This document shows, in pieces, positions 1 to 7,377 of a DNA stretch of 64,000 bases. A model generated the notes under the pieces. That model was given only the letters and a program-made list of their open reading frames with translations, had not been told where the DNA came from and did no database searches. The position numbers were made by a program, and so were the translations under genes. Each line of letters opens with the position of its first letter. Position 1 is the stretch's first letter. Source of the DNA: Phycisphaeraceae bacterium (lineage in GTDB: Bacteria; Planctomycetota; Phycisphaerae; Phycisphaerales; SM1A02). The stretch lies in the NCBI GenBank assembly GCA_004213555.1, contig SHAP01000005.1, positions 1-64,000 of the forward strand, in the 5' to 3' direction.

Positions 1-492
1 GATCTTGGCCAACGTGGTTTCGACCGTGGTGCGGAACCGTTCCAGATCGAAGTAGGCGAATTCGCGGGCGACTTGGTCGCCTTCCCACTGGTACATAATG
101 TGCAGGGGAAGTGTGAAATCTTCGCCGGTGGCTCGGTTCTTACCGCTCCAGATGGTCCAAACATATGTCCAGATGCCATACTCCTCGTAATCGCTGGTGG
201 TGACCACTCGGTTGAGCATTTCAATATTTTCGAAAGCGGCATGGTGGCCCGCGACGGCTTCGTTCCACTCTTCGATGCCATATGGGTCGCTGAAATCGGC
301 CCAGAGGAATCGAACGCCTTCTTGGAAGATGTCTTCGGACGCTTCAAATTTGCCCGCGACGTACGCGTCAAGAAAAGTGCCAATGCGCTTTGACTTTTCG
401 TCGTCCATGCTCGTGCTGACGCTTACATCCTGGGCTTGGACTTGCGGGACAAAGAGAGTGGCGATCAAGAGAACAGCTGCAGTTCGAATCAC
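1..492 (-). CDS. Secreted NTF2/SnoaL-like protein, C-terminus cut by the window edge
   Basis: The visible 164 codons begin with a typical signal peptide (MIRTAAVLLIATLFVPQVQA, cleavage expected after QA) and continue as a small alpha+beta domain with the pattern of SnoaL/NTF2-like proteins: an N-terminal helix (KRIGTFLDAYVAGKFEASED), a WNEAVAGHHAAF helix and a run of beta strands (YGIWTYVWTIWSG, HIMYQWEGDQVAREFAYFD). The GTG start at 492 is chosen because AAGGAG lies at 500-505, seven bases upstream, and the signal peptide begins exactly there. The protein is probably periplasmic. NTF2-like folds bind many small ligands, so no reaction can be assigned. The last residues lie beyond base 1. Confidence 0.75.
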   Translation of the reverse strand, partial: MIRTAAVLLIATLFVPQVQAQDVSVSTSMDDEKSKRIGTFLDAYVAGKFEASEDIFQEGVRFLWADFSDPYGIEEWNEAVAGHHAAFENIEMLNRVVTTSDYEEYGIWTYVWTIWSGKNRATGEDFTLPLHIMYQWEGDQVAREFAYFDLERFRTTVETTLAKI

Positions 493-550
493 GTGAAAAC
501 TCCTTCATTTTGGACATGGATGTCCGGGTTGCATGAGTCAACAAAGTAGG

Positions 551-973
551 TCAATTTTTCGGCTCGTGCTTTCGCCGGAAAGGATGAAATTGCGCCATCC
601 ACGCCAGCGTGAGGAGCAACACAATCTGAACACACCACCGGATCACATGCCCTTGGGTGGAGAGTCTGGTGCCGTTGAAAGGCAGGTCGTTGATCCACAT
701 GTTGAGGTTGGCCAGCGACATGGCCATCACCAGAAAGCAGAGCAACATGGCGGCCCGTTTTCTGGTGCGAGGGATCACAAGGCCGACGCCAAAGAGCATC
801 TCGAGGCTGCCACTCAGCAGGTTCCAAAAGGATGGAGCGCCAAGGTATGCCGGCACAATTGCTTCGAATGGCTCGGGGTTGGTCCAGTGGAGCAGCCCGA
901 TGCGGCAGAAGGCCAACCCGAGCACAATGGCAAGGCCATGGAAACATACGGAAGCAAGCCAACGTGGGATCAT
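551..973 (-). CDS. DoxX-family inner-membrane protein
   Basis: A 140-residue protein with four hydrophobic helices. The arrangement matches the DoxX/DoxD-like family: a first helix running into FCRIGLLHW, a second helix after a Gly-Ser loop (LLSGSLEMLFGVGLVI), a third after RTRKRAAM and a fourth near the end (VQIVLLLTLAWMAQF), with a basic C-terminus facing the cytoplasm. The start is supported by GAGGAGA just upstream. DoxX-like proteins are often linked to respiratory or redox functions, but nothing here fixes the substrate. It lies in the same direction as the NTF2-like gene after a 58-base gap. Confidence is good for the family and low for function. Confidence 0.75.
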   Translation of the reverse strand: MIPRWLASVCFHGLAIVLGLAFCRIGLLHWTNPEPFEAIVPAYLGAPSFWNLLSGSLEMLFGVGLVIPRTRKRAAMLLCFLVMAMSLANLNMWINDLPFNGTRLSTQGHVIRWCVQIVLLLTLAWMAQFHPFRRKHEPKN

Positions 974-1060
974 GTCGCCATTCTCCTCGATCTGGGCTGG
1001 AATTGCGGGTGATCAGGGGGTGCCCAAGTGGCAAAGTTCTTCCGTAAAGGCAAAACAACG

Positions 1061-1066
1061 TAGTCT
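1061..1066 (+). promoter_or_regulatory. -10 element (TAGTCT) for a predicted leaderless small gene
   Basis: TAGTCT is followed by exactly six bases and then the GTG at 1073. Transcription starting about seven bases after the hexamer would begin at the start codon itself. No clear -35 is seen. Confidence 0.45.
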
Positions 1067-1072
1067 CTCGAC

Positions 1073-1249
1073 GTGGATGAGACGCTTCTCTCAGCAGTGC
1101 CGTACCTGATGATCGGATGCGGCATCCGACTTGGGTTCCTCAGTCGAACCTCCAAGCAGCACCCCAGTCAGGCCGAGTTGCGTTGGCTCGCGACGCTTTT
1201 GGTGGTTGGCGGCTCGCTGGTGTACCGGATGACTACCGCTTCAACGTAG
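1073..1249 (+). CDS. Small two-helix membrane protein, hypothetical
   Basis: A 58-codon frame from GTG 1073 to TAG 1249. An in-frame stop lies just upstream at 1061, so the start is bounded. Third codon positions are strongly G/C rich, as in neighbouring real genes. The product has two hydrophobic segments (LLSAVPYLMIGCGIRLGF and WLATLLVVGGSLVY) separated by a polar loop. There is no Shine-Dalgarno, but a TANNNT hexamer sits six bases before the start, the arrangement seen at six other starts in this window. It converges on the 1254-1511 gene. No family is recognised. It may be too small for automatic callers, so it remains a prediction. Confidence 0.4.
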   Translation: MDETLLSAVPYLMIGCGIRLGFLSRTSKQHPSQAELRWLATLLVVGGSLVYRMTTAST

Positions 1250-1253
1250 CTGA

Positions 1254-1511
1254 TCAACGTCCTTTGGGCGGCTTCGGGTAATCCTCATCTTCTCGCCAAG
1301 GCGTCCAGTCGTAATCTTGGTACTTCTCGCGTCGCATGACGGTGCCGTCGGAGAAGAACAAGCGGTGGTACTTCGTGTCGGTTGAATTTGGGGCCCACAC
1401 GATTTCGTTGGCGATGACGGTGGGTTGCTTGAGCAGCAAGATCGTGTAGGCCAGGCCTCCGATCAGGACAACCATCAGTGCCATGAGTACATTCGCTTGC
1501 GTCTTGGACAT
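1254..1511 (-). CDS. Small membrane-anchored protein, hypothetical
   Basis: An 85-residue protein with one N-terminal membrane segment (VLMALMVVLIGGLAYTILLL) after a short positive leader, then a polar, tyrosine- and acid-rich domain (YHRLFFSDGTVMRREKYQDY...). The N-in orientation places the domain outside the cytoplasmic membrane. ATG at 1511 is preferred over the adjacent TTG at 1514. There is no Shine-Dalgarno, but TACGTT at 1518-1523 lies exactly six bases upstream, which suggests a leaderless message. The family is not recognised. Confidence 0.6.
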   Translation of the reverse strand: MSKTQANVLMALMVVLIGGLAYTILLLKQPTVIANEIVWAPNSTDTKYHRLFFSDGTVMRREKYQDYDWTPWREDEDYPKPPKGR

Positions 1512-1551
1512 CAACTCAACGTATCAGCTGCACGGGGCAAAGAATCACCAA

Positions 1552-1626
1552 TCGGGCTGAGAGGATTCGAACCTCCGACCTCTTGACCCCCAGTCAAGCG
1601 CGCTAACCAAACTGCGCTACAGCCCG
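1552..1626 (-). tRNA. tRNA-Pro (anticodon GGG)
   Basis: On the minus strand the acceptor CGGGCTG pairs with CAGCCCG at the 3' end. The anticodon stem CTTGA/TCAAG encloses the loop CTGGGGG, giving anticodon GGG (reads CCC/CCU). The T arm contains GGTTCGAATCC. The 3' CCA is not encoded, and the discriminator is A. It lies about 60 bases downstream of tRNA-Ser in the same direction, so the two may be co-transcribed. Confidence 0.95.
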
Positions 1627-1685
1627 TCAATCAAATTGTCGTCCACCAGAGGCGGACGTGGGCAATGTTTCCATCACCCGTTGAG

Positions 1686-1772
1686 CGGACAGGGGGGGAT
1701 TCGAACCCCCGATACGATTACTCGTATACAGCATTTCCAATGCTGCTCCTTCAGCCGCTCGGACACCTGTCC
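1686..1772 (-). tRNA. tRNA-Ser (anticodon GGA)
   Basis: A class II tRNA of 87 bases: acceptor GGACAGG/CCTGTCC, anticodon stem-loop with TTGGAAA (anticodon GGA, reads UCC/UCU), a long variable arm (TATACGAGTAATCGTATC) and a T arm GGGGGTTCGAATCCCCC. Discriminator G is as expected for serine. Its 5' end is 24 bases from the divergent truB start. Confidence 0.95.
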
Positions 1773-1784
1773 ATTGAAGCGTCG

Positions 1785-1791
1785 TAGTCTA
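1785..1791. promoter_or_regulatory. Symmetric TAGTCTA element: shared -10 for truB and tRNA-Ser
   Basis: Read to the right, TAGTCT (1785-1790) is six bases before the truB ATG. Read to the left, TAGACT (1791-1786) is 13 bases before the tRNA-Ser 5' end. The same seven bases can therefore serve as the -10 element in both directions. Confidence 0.5.
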
Positions 1792-1796
1792 CACGT

Positions 1797-2531
1797 ATGC
1801 CGGATGCAGGCCAACCATCCCCCGGAATCCTGGTGCTGAACAAGCCCGTGGGCCCCAGCTCCATGCGGGCGGTTTCAATTGTCCGTCGCGCACTGGATGG
1901 CATCAAAACCGGGCATGCGGGCACCCTTGACCCTCTGGCCGATGGTGTTTTGGTGTTGGCCTGCGGGAAAGCGGCAACCAAATCCATTCCCCACTTCATG
2001 GGGACGGACAAACGCTATCGGACTCAAATCGATTTGCGGGCGTTCACCGCCACGGACGACACCCAGGCCGACCCCGAGCCGGTGGAAGTGTCCACGCCTC
2101 CGACCGATGCTGAGATCAACGCGCTCTTGGCCACGTACCAAGGCACCATCATGCAAACGCCGCCCGTGTTCAGTGCGATTCGCGTGAACGGCAAACGGGC
2201 CTACGCCGAAGCCCGAGCGGGGCGACCTCCCGAAATGGAAGCTCGCCCCGTGCAGGTGCATCGCATCCACCGAGTCGGCGGATCTTGGCCGGTGGTGGAA
2301 CTCGAGATTCACTGTGAGAAGGGCTTTTATGTTCGGTCACTCGCTCGTGAAATCGGCGAAAAGCTGGGCACCGGGGGCCATTGTTTGACCATCACTCGAA
2401 CTGCGGTGGGCCCGTTCGTCTTGGACGAAGCGGTGACACTGGATCCGTTGCCGGAAGACCTCGCTTCGGAGTTGATACCCCTCGATATCGCGCTGCAGCG
2501 GGTCGGAGTGAACCTCGACCAGGCGGAGTGA
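1797..2531 (+). CDS. truB: tRNA pseudouridine(55) synthase TruB
   Basis: 244 residues. Isomerises U55 to pseudouridine in the T loop of tRNAs. The catalytic motif GHAGTLDPLADGVLVL (with the catalytic Asp) follows the N-terminal GILVLNKPVGPSS motif, and the later motifs QTPPVFSAIRVNGKRAYAEAR and EIHCEKGFYVRSLAREIG are typical of TruB. The length is near the short end of the family, with little or no C-terminal PUA-like extension. There is no Shine-Dalgarno before ATG 1797, but a TAGTCT hexamer lies six bases upstream, so the message is probably leaderless. It sits head to head with tRNA-Ser, one of its likely substrates. In many bacteria truB lies in the rbfA/rpsO cluster; here it stands alone. 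Confidence 0.95.
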   Translation: MPDAGQPSPGILVLNKPVGPSSMRAVSIVRRALDGIKTGHAGTLDPLADGVLVLACGKAATKSIPHFMGTDKRYRTQIDLRAFTATDDTQADPEPVEVSTPPTDAEINALLATYQGTIMQTPPVFSAIRVNGKRAYAEARAGRPPEMEARPVQVHRIHRVGGSWPVVELEIHCEKGFYVRSLAREIGEKLGTGGHCLTITRTAVGPFVLDEAVTLDPLPEDLASELIPLDIALQRVGVNLDQAE

Positions 2532-2563
2532 TCTCGACTTGGGGGGCAAAGCCAAAGCTGGGT

Positions 2564-3469
2564 TCAAAGCCCAAGGACGTTGGCGGCTTCGATGGTGTAC
2601 CGGGCCCACGGCTTGGCGTTGAGTCGCTTTTTGGGAATGGCTTTGCCGGTGTGCTCGCAGATGCCGTACGACTTTTCCTTGATACGCATCAGTGCCGAAT
2701 CAATCTCGGCCAGACGGGATTGCATCCCTTCGGCCAAGTTGAGGTCGAGGTCTTGGGCGTAGGCGTCCGAACCAACGTCCGCCATGTGCAAAGGCAGTTT
2801 GGACGTGTCGCTGTCGCCAAGGGCCGAAGCTTCCTTCGCCTCAATAGAGCCTGCGAGCTGGGCTCGGGCCTGCAACAGAATGGCTTGGTATTCCCGAAGT
2901 TCAGCGGCTTTCAGCGGGGTCTTCTTGAGGCGGTTGGCTTCGGGGGCTGGTGTGGCCACCGCGCGTGAACGGCGTGCCTTCTTGACCGGCAATTTCTTGG
3001 CTTGCACCACGCGAACTCGGCGTCCGTTCACGATGATGTACCCATCGTTCCCTTCTTCATTTTCACGGGAGCGTTGGGCGGCCACTTCCGCAACCGTGCG
3101 CAGGACGACTTGTCGACCCCGGGCGGCGGCGGCGAGTGCGGCCCCGCCGGTGGGACGCAAGGTGTCGTCGCCAGCTTTGGTCTGTTTTTTGGTCGCTTTC
3201 TTGGCTGAAGCTTTCTTGGCGGCCTTTTTGGTCACCTTCTTGGCGGCCTTTTTGGTCACCTTCTTGGCTGGAGCTTTCTTGGCGGCCTTTTTGGTCACCT
3301 TCTTGGCTGGAGCTTTCTTGGCAGCCTTTTTGGTCACCTTCTTGGCTGGAGCTTTCTTGGCGGCCTTTTTGGTCACCTTCTTGGCTGGAGCTTTCTTGGC
3401 GGCCTTTTTGGTCACCTTCTTGGCTGGAGCCTTTTTGGTGGTCTTCTTGGTGGTGGATCGTTTGGCCAA
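2564..3469 (-). CDS. Histone H1-like lysine/alanine repeat fused to a DksA/TraR-like domain
   Basis: 301 residues in two parts. Residues about 5-100 are a Lys/Ala/Pro-rich tail of 13-residue repeats (KKAAKKAPAKKVT), like eukaryotic H1 tails and bacterial H1-like proteins, expected to bind and compact DNA. After a linker, the C-terminal half has the coiled-coil plus C4 layout of DksA/TraR: REYQAILLQARAQLAGSIEA, a second helix LAEIDSALMRIKEKSYGIC, then the finger region EHTGKAIPKKRLNAKPWAR. In DksA this region carries four zinc cysteines; here only the first remains, so zinc is probably not bound. The start is uncertain. TTG 3469 has CGGAG nine bases upstream and lies downstream of a TACACT -10. 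A longer form from TTG 3511 is possible. Confidence 0.75.
   Translation of the reverse strand: MAKRSTTKKTTKKAPAKKVTKKAAKKAPAKKVTKKAAKKAPAKKVTKKAAKKAPAKKVTKKAAKKAPAKKVTKKAAKKVTKKAAKKASAKKATKKQTKAGDDTLRPTGGAALAAAARGRQVVLRTVAEVAAQRSRENEEGNDGYIIVNGRRVRVVQAKKLPVKKARRSRAVATPAPEANRLKKTPLKAAELREYQAILLQARAQLAGSIEAKEASALGDSDTSKLPLHMADVGSDAYAQDLDLNLAEGMQSRLAEIDSALMRIKEKSYGICEHTGKAIPKKRLNAKPWARYTIEAANVLGL
3217..3437 (-). repeat. 39-bp tandem repeat coding for the H1-like tail
   Basis: Copies of a 39-base unit (13 codons) recur at a constant spacing within the H1-like gene. One copy is shortened (3217-3241) and one differs by a single base (GCAGCC for GCGGCC near 3320). Such near-identical units can gain or lose copies by slippage. 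Confidence 0.85.
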
Positions 3470-3532
3470 AGGCGAGATCTCCGACGGCAATGGGGAGCGT
3501 CGTAAGGTCAAAGTGTAGCGAATTGTGGGGAA

Positions 3533-4528
3533 TCACGCCGATTCTGGGTCGTCCTGGACCGTTCCCACCCGGCCCATGGCCCGAAATTTGTCGTAGCGGT
3601 GCCGCCGGAGCGTGACCGGGGGGACATCCTCCAATTCACCCAGCGATCGGTCAATCCACGCGGCCAAAGCTTCGCCTGCCCGATCTGGAGCCCGGTGGGC
3701 GCCGCCGAGGGGCTCGGGAACCACGTCGTCGATCAAGCCGTTCTTGAGGTTTTGGGCCGCGGTGAGATGAAGGGCGTCGGCGGCCGAGCGGTTTGTTTCG
3801 TCGTTGGCGACTTTCCACAGGATGGCCGCGCAGCCCTCGGGCGAAATCACGGAGTACCAGCTGTACTCGAGCATGGCCACCCGGTCGGCGACCGCAATCC
3901 CCAAAGCTCCACCGGAGCCTCCTTCGCCGATGACGCAAGAGACAATGGGGGTCTCGAGGCGGCTCATTTCCCGAAGATTGAAGGCGATGGCTTCCGCCTG
4001 CCCGCGTTCTTCGGCTTTCATGCCAGGGTAAGCCCCCGGAGTGTCGACCAGGCAAACAATGGGCAGCCGAAATTTTTCCGCCAACTGCATCTTGTGCAGT
4101 GCTTTGCGATAGCCCTCGGGGTGGGCGCAGCCAAAATGACAGCGAATTTTCTCTTGGGTGGTGCTGCCTTTTTGATGCCCAACGATCATGACCTTGCGTT
4201 GGCCAATTCGCCCAAAACCGCACACGATGGCCGGGTCATCACCAAACTGGCGATCCCCATGCAGCTCGCGAAAGTCGCGGCAGATCATCTTGATGTAGTC
4301 CCGAGTTTGGGGACGCGAAGGGTGACGTGACACTCGAACCGTGTCCCACGCCGAGAGGCTGCTGTAGATCTTTCGCAGCATCGCGTCGCGTCCGGTTTCG
4401 AGTTGGGTCAGCTCTTCCCCCATCCGATCGGCATCGGGCAAGGCCCGAAGGGCAGCAATTTGGTCTTCAAGCTGTTCGACGGGTTCGTCGAAGGGCAGGG
4501 AGAATCGGTATCCGGCGGCGGTGGTCAC
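3533..4528 (-). CDS. accA: Acetyl-CoA carboxylase carboxyltransferase subunit alpha
   Basis: 331 residues, close to the usual 320. AccA with AccD transfers the carboxyl group from carboxybiotin to acetyl-CoA, giving malonyl-CoA for fatty-acid synthesis in the cytoplasm. Visible family motifs are RDFRELHGDRQFGDDPAIV, MIVGHQKG, the PEGYRKALHKMQLAEKF helix, VDTPGAYPG, EERGQAEAIA, IGEGGSGGALG and SVISPEGCAAILW. The zinc-binding AccD partner is not in the window. The GTG at 4528 has AGGA ten bases upstream. A TAGAAT -10 lies at 4555-4550 and overlaps the -10 of the divergent proC. The C-terminal 20 residues are less conserved. Confidence 0.95.
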   Translation of the reverse strand: MTTAAGYRFSLPFDEPVEQLEDQIAALRALPDADRMGEELTQLETGRDAMLRKIYSSLSAWDTVRVSRHPSRPQTRDYIKMICRDFRELHGDRQFGDDPAIVCGFGRIGQRKVMIVGHQKGSTTQEKIRCHFGCAHPEGYRKALHKMQLAEKFRLPIVCLVDTPGAYPGMKAEERGQAEAIAFNLREMSRLETPIVSCVIGEGGSGGALGIAVADRVAMLEYSWYSVISPEGCAAILWKVANDETNRSAADALHLTAAQNLKNGLIDDVVPEPLGGAHRAPDRAGEALAAWIDRSLGELEDVPPVTLRRHRYDKFRAMGRVGTVQDDPESA

Positions 4529-4548
4529 GACAAGGGGTTCCTGAACGA

Positions 4549-4555
4549 TATTCTA
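4549..4555. promoter_or_regulatory. Symmetric TATTCTA element: overlapping -10s of accA and proC
   Basis: TATTCT (4549-4554, plus) and TAGAAT (4555-4550, minus) overlap by five bases. Predicted leaders are about 20 bases for proC and about 16-22 for accA, both long enough to contain the visible ribosome binding sites. Confidence 0.5.
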
Positions 4556-4574
4556 ACCCAACGGAGGTGCTCCT

Positions 4575-5357
4575 TTGGAATTGGCCATGGTTGGTGTGGG
4601 AAACATGGGAAGCGCGGTCCTTTCTGGCGTCTTGGACGCTGGATTGGTTCCCGCCGCTGAGGTTGGTGTGGTGGATCTGGCCCCCGAAAGACGGGCCGAG
4701 TTTGCCAAACGGGGATGCCAAGTCTCCGAGGACTTGAAAACGATTGCCGGCGCCAAGACCACGGTCCTGGCGGTCAAGCCTTGGCTGGTGGCTGAGGTCG
4801 CCTCTGGCCTTGGTTCCACCCAAGAGCGGGTGGTGAGCGTCATGGCCGGTGTGTCCGCGTCAACGCTCCATCGTGTGTTTGGTGGGGGGTGCCGGGTGGT
4901 CCGCACCATGCCCAACACACCATGTTTGCTTCGGCAAGGAGTCACCGGCATTGCGGCGGGGCCAGGCTCCACCCCAGAAGACGTTGAATACGTCGCGAGG
5001 ATGTTCCGCGAGCTTGGGGGCGTGGTCGAGGTCGATGAGTCTTTGTTGGACGCGGTAACCGCGGTCTCAGGATCTGGTCCGGCTTGGTTCTTTCGCTTTG
5101 TCGAAGCTTTGGAAAAAGCCGCGGTCGATCTTGATTTGCCGCCAGTGGATGCGGCCACTCTGGTTCGATCAACCGCCGCGGGGGCCGGGCAAATGATGCG
5201 GAGCGAAATCACGCCGTCCACCTTGCGGGAACGGGTGACGACGCCCGGAGGCACCACCGCCGCGGGGCTGGATGTGTTTGATCGGGCGCTGGACGCGTTG
5301 GTACGAGAAGCTCTGACGGCCGCGAGAGATCGAGCCGCGGAACTCGGCCGTCAATAG
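4575..5357 (+). CDS. proC: Pyrroline-5-carboxylate reductase
   Basis: 260 residues. Reduces 1-pyrroline-5-carboxylate to L-proline with NAD(P)H, the last step of proline synthesis. The Rossmann motif GVGNMGSAVLSG is at residues 7-18. The C-terminal dimerisation and active-site region has the family signature (VSGSGPAWFFRFVEALEKAA, then TPGGTTAAGLDVF). The start is TTG 4575, set by GGAGG at 4563-4567 seven bases upstream. Using ATG 4587 would remove the first strand. Its stop overlaps by seven bases the stop of the convergent ABC permease gene. Confidence 0.95.
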   Translation: MELAMVGVGNMGSAVLSGVLDAGLVPAAEVGVVDLAPERRAEFAKRGCQVSEDLKTIAGAKTTVLAVKPWLVAEVASGLGSTQERVVSVMAGVSASTLHRVFGGGCRVVRTMPNTPCLLRQGVTGIAAGPGSTPEDVEYVARMFRELGGVVEVDESLLDAVTAVSGSGPAWFFRFVEALEKAAVDLDLPPVDAATLVRSTAAGAGQMMRSEITPSTLRERVTTPGGTTAAGLDVFDRALDALVREALTAARDRAAELGRQ

Positions 5358-6502
5358 TCCCGTCGGGTGAACCAACCGATGGCCAAGCCAAGGGTGATGG
5401 CTTGGAACAAGACCGTGGTCCCAATGACGTAGCGATTGCTTCGGCGAACTTTTCTGGCCGACAAGATGTTGTCGGTCACTTGATCCGCCAGAGAACCCAC
5501 CGTCTCGGCCAGCTCGATGGGTTGACCGCTCATCGTCATGCCAAAGGCAATGAAGAAGTTGGGGTCATCCTCCGGAGTAATGCGTTCACGCATCAGATCG
5601 ATGATCTCCACCCCCTTGGGCAAAGGCCAGCGAATTGCACTGGCGATGCGTTCGGTGAGGGCGGCGTTCGCCGCAAATTCTTCGAGCGACTCCAAACGGG
5701 CGGCCCGGTCAAACGCCGACTCTTCGAGGGAGGCTTGGTCGAAGTCGTCTTCTTCCATCTCGACCTGCACGGCCCGGGGAGGCCCACGGCGCCTTCGTTT
5801 GTTCTTGGGCACATCATCGCCGTTCTGCACCCGTTCAATGTCTTCTTGGATCTGGTCGTAGGCGAAGCCCGCGGTGCTTTCGACCGCGCTGGCGGCCAAG
5901 AACAGCCCCCAGATCACCACGGTGAGCAGCAAACTGGCCAATGCCGAGCGGGTGATGGTCCCCACCAGAACACAAACCGCGAAGAGGCTGCTGTAGAACA
6001 GAAGCACGTAAGGCAAGGCGGAGAGGATTTCAAATTCCCACACCCCAAGGGCCATCCGCATGGAAAGAAGCACGCCCAAACAAACCAAGGTCACAGGGAC
6101 AGCCGCGAAAAGCAAACTGGCCACGAACTTGGCCATGAAAATGCTCGCCCTTCGCCGGGGTTTGGCCAGCAGCATGTCGACCCCGCCGCCCGAAAGGAAA
6201 TCAGGAAACACCGAAGCGGTGCTGATCAGTCCCAGGAAGGTGGCCGCATACGTCAGCCAAAATCCAACCAGGACGTCAGAGAAAAAAGCCCGGTAGACCA
6301 CGTCGAGATTCCGTGTGCCGCGGCGAAGCAAATCATGCTCGGAGTGGGAAAGACCCCACCACAAACTGATTCCTGTTTCGTCAAAGCCCACACTGGTCAA
6401 CAAAAGAACAATGAAGGCGGAGATGGCCAGCACGATCCAAAAAAGAAAACGACTCGTGAGCTCACGCCAGGTGTCGATCAGCATTGCGATCAAGAGGCTC
6501 AC
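5351..6502 (-). CDS. ABC-2 type transporter permease
   Basis: 383 residues with six predicted membrane segments: one near residues 15-37, a second at about 80-100, then a cluster between 115 and 215 and a last one near 350-375. A soluble loop (about 220-345) rich in Arg and acidic residues lies between the last two. The organisation is that of ABC-2 membrane subunits. It follows the ATPase gene with a GTGA overlap (GTG 6502), and AAGGAG lies seven bases before the start, so the two are translationally coupled and form one transporter. The substrate is unknown. Location next to mltA suggests an envelope role, but this is inference. Confidence 0.85.
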   Translation of the reverse strand: MSLLIAMLIDTWRELTSRFLFWIVLAISAFIVLLLTSVGFDETGISLWWGLSHSEHDLLRRGTRNLDVVYRAFFSDVLVGFWLTYAATFLGLISTASVFPDFLSGGGVDMLLAKPRRRASIFMAKFVASLLFAAVPVTLVCLGVLLSMRMALGVWEFEILSALPYVLLFYSSLFAVCVLVGTITRSALASLLLTVVIWGLFLAASAVESTAGFAYDQIQEDIERVQNGDDVPKNKRRRRGPPRAVQVEMEEDDFDQASLEESAFDRAARLESLEEFAANAALTERIASAIRWPLPKGVEIIDLMRERITPEDDPNFFIAFGMTMSGQPIELAETVGSLADQVTDNILSARKVRRSNRYVIGTTVLFQAITLGLAIGWFTRRDY

Positions 6503-7377
6503 GGCTGGTCTCCTTTTTGGTCTCGGACTTCGGCCATAAACAACTCTTCCAGTGATACGGCTTCTCGTGCGAAGTGCGTGATTACTCGGCCTTGTTGGCG
6601 AGCAAGATCGAGTTGCCGCTGGGCCTCTTCGTCCTCGGCCTCAAAGCTCAAATCGTTGGAGGTGTGGGGGCCGACCGGGTCGCCTTGGTAGGTCAGACGC
6701 CACTTGGTCTTTCCCGCCAGCTCGGCAGGGGTGCCCTGCCGGCGAATTGTTCCTTCAAGCATGATGGCCACCCGGTCGCAAACGGTCTCCAACTCGGACA
6801 GAAGATGTGAGTTCAGAAAAATGGCCGTGCCACGTTCACGCATGCGAAGCAGGACTTCTCGGATTTCGACTCGGCCCACCGGGTCGACGCCGTCGGTGGG
6901 TTCATCAAGCACCACCAGTTCGGGTTCGTTTACGAAAGCCTGGGCCAACCCTATGCGCTGCTGCATGCCCTTGGAGTAGGTGCCCAGTTTTCGGTGGGCG
7001 GCCTGAGCCATGCCAACGATCTCAATCATTTCATCCGCGCGGCGTTCTCGTTCCCGTTTGGTCATGCCAAGCAGCCGTGCGTAGTAGAGCACCGCTTGCC
7101 GTCCGGTGAGATATCGGGGCATGCGATGGTGTTCGGGAAGGAATCCAATCTTCGCCAAGGTTGGTCGGTGCCCAACGGGTTGGCCGAGCAAACTGGCGGA
7201 TCCTGCCGTTCGCCGCACGATGGTCAACAACACCTTGACCAGCGTGCTTTTCCCCGCTCCATTGGGGCCAATGAGGCCAAAGATTTCGCCTCGCTCGACG
7301 TGCAGGTCAACCCCGCGCAACGCGTGGATGCCGCCCCGGTAGCTCTTTTCAAGAGCTTGGGTGCTGATGGCGGTCAA
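6499..7377 (-). CDS. ABC transporter ATP-binding protein (ABC-2 system)
   Basis: 292 residues. Walker A GLIGPNGAGKSTL, Q-loop region IGFLPEHHRMPRYLTGRQ, signature YSKGMQQRIGLAQAF, Walker B LVVLDEPTDGVDP and the switch HLLSE are all present. The C-terminal 70 residues form the extra domain common in NatA/CcmA-like ATPases. The start is TTG 7377, overlapping the mltA stop as TTGA, with AAGGA nine bases upstream. It is the middle gene of mltA - ATPase - permease, read leftwards. It drives export by the permease encoded next. Confidence 0.9.
   Translation of the reverse strand: MTAISTQALEKSYRGGIHALRGVDLHVERGEIFGLIGPNGAGKSTLVKVLLTIVRRTAGSASLLGQPVGHRPTLAKIGFLPEHHRMPRYLTGRQAVLYYARLLGMTKRERERRADEMIEIVGMAQAAHRKLGTYSKGMQQRIGLAQAFVNEPELVVLDEPTDGVDPVGRVEIREVLLRMRERGTAIFLNSHLLSELETVCDRVAIMLEGTIRRQGTPAELAGKTKWRLTYQGDPVGPHTSNDLSFEAEDEEAQRQLDLARQQGRVITHFAREAVSLEELFMAEVRDQKGDQP

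Noticed and set aside
2784-3518. Open frame on the plus strand with FLAAFLVTFLAG repeats that looks like a membrane protein
   Set aside because: It is the reverse complement of the Lys/Ala repeats of the H1-like gene; the hydrophobic repeats are a by-product. The minus frame has the coding signature and the DksA-like domain.
5402-6691. 429-residue plus-strand frame
   Set aside because: It is the shadow of the ABC permease and ATPase genes, has many Gln/His and no domain, and lacks a start with a ribosome site.
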